NCBI GenBank assembly: GCA_014523695.1
Contig: JAATVS010000390.1
Span: forward strand, 1 to 9,008
Length of the DNA stretch: 9,008 nt
Origin: Nitrososphaerales archaeon TH5895
GTDB lineage: Archaea; Thermoproteota; Nitrososphaeria; Nitrososphaerales; Nitrososphaeraceae
Direction of reading: 5' to 3'
Position 1 is the stretch's first letter. Every line of letters begins with the position of its first letter. A program made the translations under genes and the position numbers. Shown here piece by piece: positions 5,869 to 9,008 of the stretch. The notes under the pieces were generated by a model that saw only the letters and a program-made list of their open reading frames with translations, searched no databases and had not been told where the DNA came from.

Positions 5869-5881
5869 ATCTAGATGTGAT
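5864..5881. promoter_or_regulatory. 18-bp perfect palindrome over the winged-helix gene start
   Basis: ATCACATCTAGATGTGAT is fully self-complementary. It covers the start codon and expected transcription start of the membrane winged-helix gene and lies just downstream of its TATA-like box. This is a classic position for a dimeric repressor. Either neighbouring DNA-binding protein could be the ligand. Confidence 0.65.
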
Positions 5882-5888
5882 ATATCAT

Positions 5889-5897
5889 TGATATAAC
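5889..5897 (-). promoter_or_regulatory. TATA-like box for the membrane winged-helix gene
   Basis: The minus strand reads GTTATATCA 21-29 bases before the GTG/ATG start, in the 31-bp gap after the upstream gene. This suggests the gene can be transcribed independently as well as by read-through. Confidence 0.45.
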
Positions 5898-5899
5898 TT

Positions 5900-6274
5900 T
5901 TATTTTTGATGGATTAATTTTTGTATTATTTCATCTAAAAGTGATATCACATTACGGCTATCGTTCTGGGATATCGTATCACGTGTGATGCTTTCCATAA
6001 GATGTGATGTGTTATCTAATATTACTTCTATTGTATGAAACGTCCCTTTATCAATCATGTTTAGGTATCTTAGGATAATTAGACTATAAAGAACTCCAGC
6101 GACTTTTTGTTCAGATTGCTTGAGCTGCCTATAATACGCACCTTTACTTATTCTGTTAGGCGGGCTCCTTCCAGAGGATTTATTATAAAGTATATAAATT
6201 TGGCGTTTAGTGAATAGAGAATTCGCAATAATATGTTTGATTATATCATTATATTCTATTTCATTAGAAGCCAT
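5900..6274 (-). CDS. Small helix-turn-helix-like conserved protein
   Basis: No named family recognised. The 124-residue protein starts at ATG 6274-6272; a TTG four codons upstream (6286) is possible, but the TATA-like box at 6298-6307 fits the ATG better. The segment LFTKRQIYILYNKS followed by ISKGAYYRQLKQSEQKVAGVLYSLIILRYLNMI looks like a helix-turn-helix: a pre-helix, a GAYYRQLKQS recognition helix and a following hydrophobic helix. The C-terminal third (TSHLMESITRDTISQNDSRNVIS) is polar and then helical. It contains ISQND, also found in the linker of the downstream membrane winged-helix protein. The gene is divergent from GGGP synthase and 31 bp upstream of the winged-helix gene. A DNA-binding role, possibly autoregulatory, is inferred. 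Confidence 0.7.
   Translation of the reverse strand: MASNEIEYNDIIKHIIANSLFTKRQIYILYNKSSGRSPPNRISKGAYYRQLKQSEQKVAGVLYSLIILRYLNMIDKGTFHTIEVILDNTSHLMESITRDTISQNDSRNVISLLDEIIQKLIHQK
5941..5950. promoter_or_regulatory. GTGATATCAC palindrome
   Basis: A 10-bp perfect palindrome inside the 3' end of the small HTH gene, about 75 bp upstream of the winged-helix gene start. It shares its half-site with the 18-bp palindrome and with the ATCAC-GT-GTGAT site at 5978-5989. Confidence 0.4.
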
Positions 6275-6278
6275 TGTA

Positions 6279-6296
6279 CTATACAAATTGGTATAG
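6279..6296. promoter_or_regulatory. CTATAC-N6-GTATAG inverted repeat before the HTH gene
   Basis: Perfect 6-base arms (6279-6284 and 6291-6296) are separated by AAATTG. The repeat lies 5-22 bases before ATG 6274, between the start and its TATA-like box. It is a candidate operator for autoregulation. Confidence 0.4.
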
Positions 6297-6297
6297 C

Positions 6298-6307
6298 TAA
6301 ATAATAT
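6298..6307 (-). promoter_or_regulatory. TATA-like box for the small HTH gene
   Basis: The minus strand reads ATATTATTTA 24-33 bases before ATG 6274. This favours the ATG over the upstream TTG at 6286. Confidence 0.5.
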
Positions 6308-6323
6308 TCTTTATGGATTTGAC

Positions 6324-6333
6324 TTGATATCAA
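6324..6333. promoter_or_regulatory. TTGATATCAA palindrome in the divergent intergenic region
   Basis: A 10-bp perfect palindrome between the HTH and GGGP synthase promoters. Its TGATATCA core is shared with the site at 5941-5950, so the same protein might read both. Confidence 0.3.
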
Positions 6334-6339
6334 AGCAAT

Positions 6340-6348
6340 GATATATAG
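6340..6348 (+). promoter_or_regulatory. TATA box for the GGGP synthase-DP2 operon
   Basis: GATATATAG lies 21-29 bases before the GTG start at 6369. This predicts a leaderless first cistron. Confidence 0.55.
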
Positions 6349-6368
6349 TGCCTAGAAATGGTTAGAAT

Positions 6369-7109
6369 GTGGAACACAGGGTCGAGAATTACATATTAGA
6401 CGAGTTAAAGAAGTATGGCACGCTGTGCTTTCCACTCATTGATTCAGAAAACTCTACCAATGCGGTACTTATAGGAAATAAGGCTCAGAGTTTAGGTGCA
6501 TCTGCGATACTCATCGGTGGTTCATCAGCGACAGATCAAATTGAACTAGCAGAAATGGTCTTTACTATCAAGTCTAAAATCAATATACCTGTAATACTAT
6601 TTCCGGGTAATGTAACTGGAGTTGTACCTAAAGCTGACGCAATCCTTTTCAGCTCTCTACTTAATTCAGAGAATCCTTATTTTATAACTGGGGCGCAGGC
6701 TTTGGGGGCTTTATCAGTTAAAAAATATAACATCGAGTCATTACCTACGGGTTATCTTGTCGTCGGTGAACATACAACGGCATGGTTTGTTGGTCAAGCT
6801 AGGTCTATCCCATTTGATAAGAGAGGAATTGCAGTAATGTATGCGTTAGCTGCGCAGTACTTAGGGATGAGGTTTCTATATCTAGAGGCCGGATCAGGCG
6901 CGGCTAACAGTATTCCTCCAGATATGATAGCAGCAGTACGAAAGCAATTTACTGGTGTTTTGATCGTAGGTGGTGGCGTTCGTACTCCTGAGAAAGCCAA
7001 GGAAATCGCTGAAGCAGGTGCAGATATAATAGTTGTTGGAACGATGATAGAGAAAGATGATGATTGGGAGAATAAACTATCTTCCATTATACGTTCAATA
7101 AGGAGATGA
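6369..7109 (+). CDS. Geranylgeranylglyceryl phosphate synthase
   Basis: This 246-residue TIM-barrel prenyltransferase joins geranylgeranyl diphosphate to sn-glycerol-1-phosphate, the first committed step of archaeal ether-lipid synthesis. Family motifs appear in order: FPLIDSE (21-27), GGSSATD (50-56), FPGN (78-81), LLNSENPYFITGAQ (97-110), YLEAGSGA (171-178), GGGVRTPEKA (201-210) and VVGTMIE (222-228). The last two form the phosphate-binding loops for glycerol phosphate. The length is normal for the family. The start must be GTG 6369, because an in-frame TAG lies two codons upstream (6363-6365) and the TATA box is correctly spaced. The DP2 gene follows after 13 bp in an apparent operon. A lipid enzyme co-transcribed with a polymerase subunit is a neighbourhood rather than a pathway link. 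Confidence 0.95.
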   Translation: MEHRVENYILDELKKYGTLCFPLIDSENSTNAVLIGNKAQSLGASAILIGGSSATDQIELAEMVFTIKSKINIPVILFPGNVTGVVPKADAILFSSLLNSENPYFITGAQALGALSVKKYNIESLPTGYLVVGEHTTAWFVGQARSIPFDKRGIAVMYALAAQYLGMRFLYLEAGSGAANSIPPDMIAAVRKQFTGVLIVGGGVRTPEKAKEIAEAGADIIVVGTMIEKDDDWENKLSSIIRSIRR

Positions 7110-7110
7110 T
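7100..7110 (+). promoter_or_regulatory. Shine-Dalgarno sequence for DP2
   Basis: AAGGAGATGAT overlaps the GGGP synthase stop codon, about 12 bases before ATG 7123. As an internal cistron, DP2 would use this site, in contrast to the leaderless first cistron. Confidence 0.55.
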
Positions 7111-7122
7111 AATTACGCAATA

Positions 7123-9008
7123 ATGACGATAACTAGCGATGGTATAACTCGTCTGAGGAATACTCATATGCCAGTTTATTACATGAATTATCAACAAGAT
7201 ATTCTTAGAAAAGTCGAGCAAATTTATGAATTAGCATTGAAAGCAAGAAAAATTGGTCTAGATGCTTCAAACACGATTGAATCTAAAATTGCATACGATC
7301 TGGCTGATAGGGTGGCAAAAATGCATGATATTGATATTGCAAGTAGGCTAAGAACCTTATTAGAACGAACCACTAAAGAAAAAGCTGCACTCAAGATTGC
7401 CGAAGAAATTGCTTTGGGAGAATATGATGCGGGAGATCTTAGAACTCGACTTGATAATGCTGTTCGGGTGAGCTTAGCTGTAGTCACAGAAGGTGTTACT
7501 GTGGCACCATTACAGGGTATCTCCAATGTTCAACTTAAAAATAATTCTGATGGTAGTACCTATCTTTCTATCTCATTTGCTGGCCCAATACGGTCTGCTG
7601 GAGGAACAGAAGCGGCGCTCACTATGTTAATAGCAGATCACGCTCGAAAGGTAGTTGGTATAAGTGAGTACATCGCAAACTCATATGATGATGAAACTGG
7701 TCGATTTATAGAAGAACTTCGTACTTATGAACGCGAAGTAGGTAATTTCCAATTCAAAGTTTTAGACGAAGATGTCATTAAATGCATCAAAAGTTTACCC
7801 GTAGAGCTTGACGGTATTGATACCGACCAGATAGAGGTTTCAGGCCACAGAAACATGAAACGCATCTCTACCGATAGGGTACGTGGGGGTGCCTTAAGAG
7901 TAATGAATGATGGTATTATTGGCAGAAGTAGAAAATTACTTAAACTCGTCGAAGCTCTCGACCTTGATGGATGGGAGTGGCTTAAAGATCTAAAAGGGGC
8001 GGTGCAAACTGGCGATGGTGACGATGCGGCCAATCACAGAATGTCAGAAGTTATTACCGGCAGACCTGTACTTTCTATGCCAAAGAGGTTGGGTGGATTT
8101 AGATTAAGATATGGCAGATGTTATAATACTGGCTTCGCCACAATTGGAATTCATCCTGCAGTCCCAGTTCTTTTAGATCACGCGATAGTTGTAGGAACGC
8201 AGATAAAAATGGACGTGCCAGGCAAAGCATCAACTATAGCGTTGGTAGATGATATAGATCCACCCATAGTACGACTCAATGATGGTAGTGTTTTGCAAGT
8301 AAGTACTGCTGAACATGCCTCAGTTGTACGACAAAGAGTTGAAAAAATTCTTTATCTTGGTGACATACTTATAAGCTATGGTGATTTTCTTGAAAATAAT
8401 GCTGAGCTGCTTCCTGCGTCTTACGTAGAAGAGGCATGGCTTCAAGAAATACACTCCCATCTGTCAAATTTAACCATTTCAAACCTGCAAAGATCAGAAA
8501 TTAATCCTCAATTGATTAAACTAATGAGCAGATCATTCAAAGACATACCAAATGTAAAAGACGCATTTAGAATGAGCCTGATATTAGACATACCATTATG
8601 TCCAAGATATTCTTTTTTCTGGGAACATATTAGTATAGATGACGTATTGTTCTTAAAGGAAAACCTAATTTGTTCTTATATTCAGGCTAATAATAAGAAT
8701 AAAGCATCATGTTCCTATTTCTTGATTAAAAATAATTTTCAATTAAAAGATATTTTGGAACGACTTGGAGTATACCATTCAATAGTAGATGAAGATCATA
8801 TTAAGATAGATGATCCTAATCAGGTATACTCTTTGCAGAGACTCCTGTTTTCGAATTCTAATACCCTTACAGAAAGATATGGTTTACAGTTCTGTGCTAA
8901 TGATAATATCAAATCATTGAATACAATAGAATTTGTCTCATATATTTCTGGAATTCGATTGATGCCAAAATTTGCTTCTTCAATTGCAGTAAGGGTCGGC
9001 CGCCCTGA
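7123..9008 (+). CDS. polC: DNA polymerase D large subunit DP2, N-terminal part
   Basis: The frame from ATG 7123 is open to the window edge (628 codons plus two bases), so the gene is truncated by the window. DP2 is the catalytic subunit of PolD and partners DP1. Conserved blocks are FAGPIRSAGGTEAA (152-165), VSGHRNMKRI and RVRGGALRV (239-260), MPKRLGGFRLRYGR (319-332) followed by NTGFATIGIHPA (335-346), LGDILISYGDF (412-422) and VRVGRP at the edge (623-628). The catalytic aspartates lie further downstream and are not visible. No intein or frameshift is seen in this part. At 491-496 the sequence reads PLCPRY where, from memory, many DP2 proteins have PLHPKY or PLHPRY. It is the second gene of an operon with GGGP synthase. 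Confidence 0.95.
   Translation, partial: MTITSDGITRLRNTHMPVYYMNYQQDILRKVEQIYELALKARKIGLDASNTIESKIAYDLADRVAKMHDIDIASRLRTLLERTTKEKAALKIAEEIALGEYDAGDLRTRLDNAVRVSLAVVTEGVTVAPLQGISNVQLKNNSDGSTYLSISFAGPIRSAGGTEAALTMLIADHARKVVGISEYIANSYDDETGRFIEELRTYEREVGNFQFKVLDEDVIKCIKSLPVELDGIDTDQIEVSGHRNMKRISTDRVRGGALRVMNDGIIGRSRKLLKLVEALDLDGWEWLKDLKGAVQTGDGDDAANHRMSEVITGRPVLSMPKRLGGFRLRYGRCYNTGFATIGIHPAVPVLLDHAIVVGTQIKMDVPGKASTIALVDDIDPPIVRLNDGSVLQVSTAEHASVVRQRVEKILYLGDILISYGDFLENNAELLPASYVEEAWLQEIHSHLSNLTISNLQRSEINPQLIKLMSRSFKDIPNVKDAFRMSLILDIPLCPRYSFFWEHISIDDVLFLKENLICSYIQANNKNKASCSYFLIKNNFQLKDILERLGVYHSIVDEDHIKIDDPNQVYSLQRLLFSNSNTLTERYGLQFCANDNIKSLNTIEFVSYISGIRLMPKFASSIAVRVGRP

Noticed and set aside
6794..7120. 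Minus-strand open frame opposite the GGGP synthase 3' end
   Set aside because: Antisense shadow of a conserved enzyme.
7224..8033. Two minus-strand open frames (7224-7526, 7725-8033) opposite DP2
   Set aside because: DP2 is continuous and strongly conserved on the plus strand; these frames are low-complexity shadows.
7123..9008. Intein in the DP2 gene
   Set aside because: DP2 inteins usually sit near the catalytic region, which is outside the window; the visible part reads straight through conserved blocks.

Overview
The window looks like a chromosomal segment of an ammonia-oxidising-type archaeon (Nitrososphaeria/Thaumarchaeota). It encodes both subunits of DNA polymerase D (absent from Crenarchaeota), a CdvA-like PRC-barrel protein (rare in Euryarchaeota), an Orc1/Cdc6 initiator and an archaeal lipid enzyme (geranylgeranylglyceryl phosphate synthase). 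Base composition is AT-rich. Most genes have a TATA-like box about 20-35 bases before the start codon, which fits leaderless mRNAs, and several starts are TTG or GTG. A low-GC soil lineage such as Nitrosocosmicus is possible, but that is a guess from composition.

Left part (1-1900): on the minus strand are the start of a CdvA-like gene and a PAC2-family gene. Next comes a gene-poor stretch holding a small plus-strand zinc-ribbon gene whose frame is broken at a tandem AAAT repeat. A minus-strand SpoIIM-like membrane protein follows, divergent from the polymerase D small subunit.

Centre (1909-5232): the DP1 gene (plus) and orc1/cdc6 (minus) converge and overlap tail to tail by 11 bp. Behind orc1 is a 542-bp gene-free region with the hallmarks of an archaeal replication origin: two perfect 39-bp repeats carrying origin recognition boxes (ORBs), two degenerate ORBs of opposite orientation flanking a 77% AT segment, and many GTTAA(C) motifs.

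Right part (5233-9008): two minus-strand genes next to the origin encode a membrane-anchored winged-helix protein and a small helix-turn-helix-like protein. The pair is peppered with ATCAC/GTGAT palindromic sites, including an 18-bp perfect palindrome over a start codon. Divergent from them is an apparent operon of GGGP synthase and the polymerase D large subunit (DP2), which runs off the window edge.

Overall this is a replication hub: initiator, origin and both polymerase D subunits lie within about 7 kb. The least understood part is the two-gene DNA-binding module beside the origin. It may be a local regulatory circuit or, more speculatively, a system that positions or tethers the origin at the membrane.
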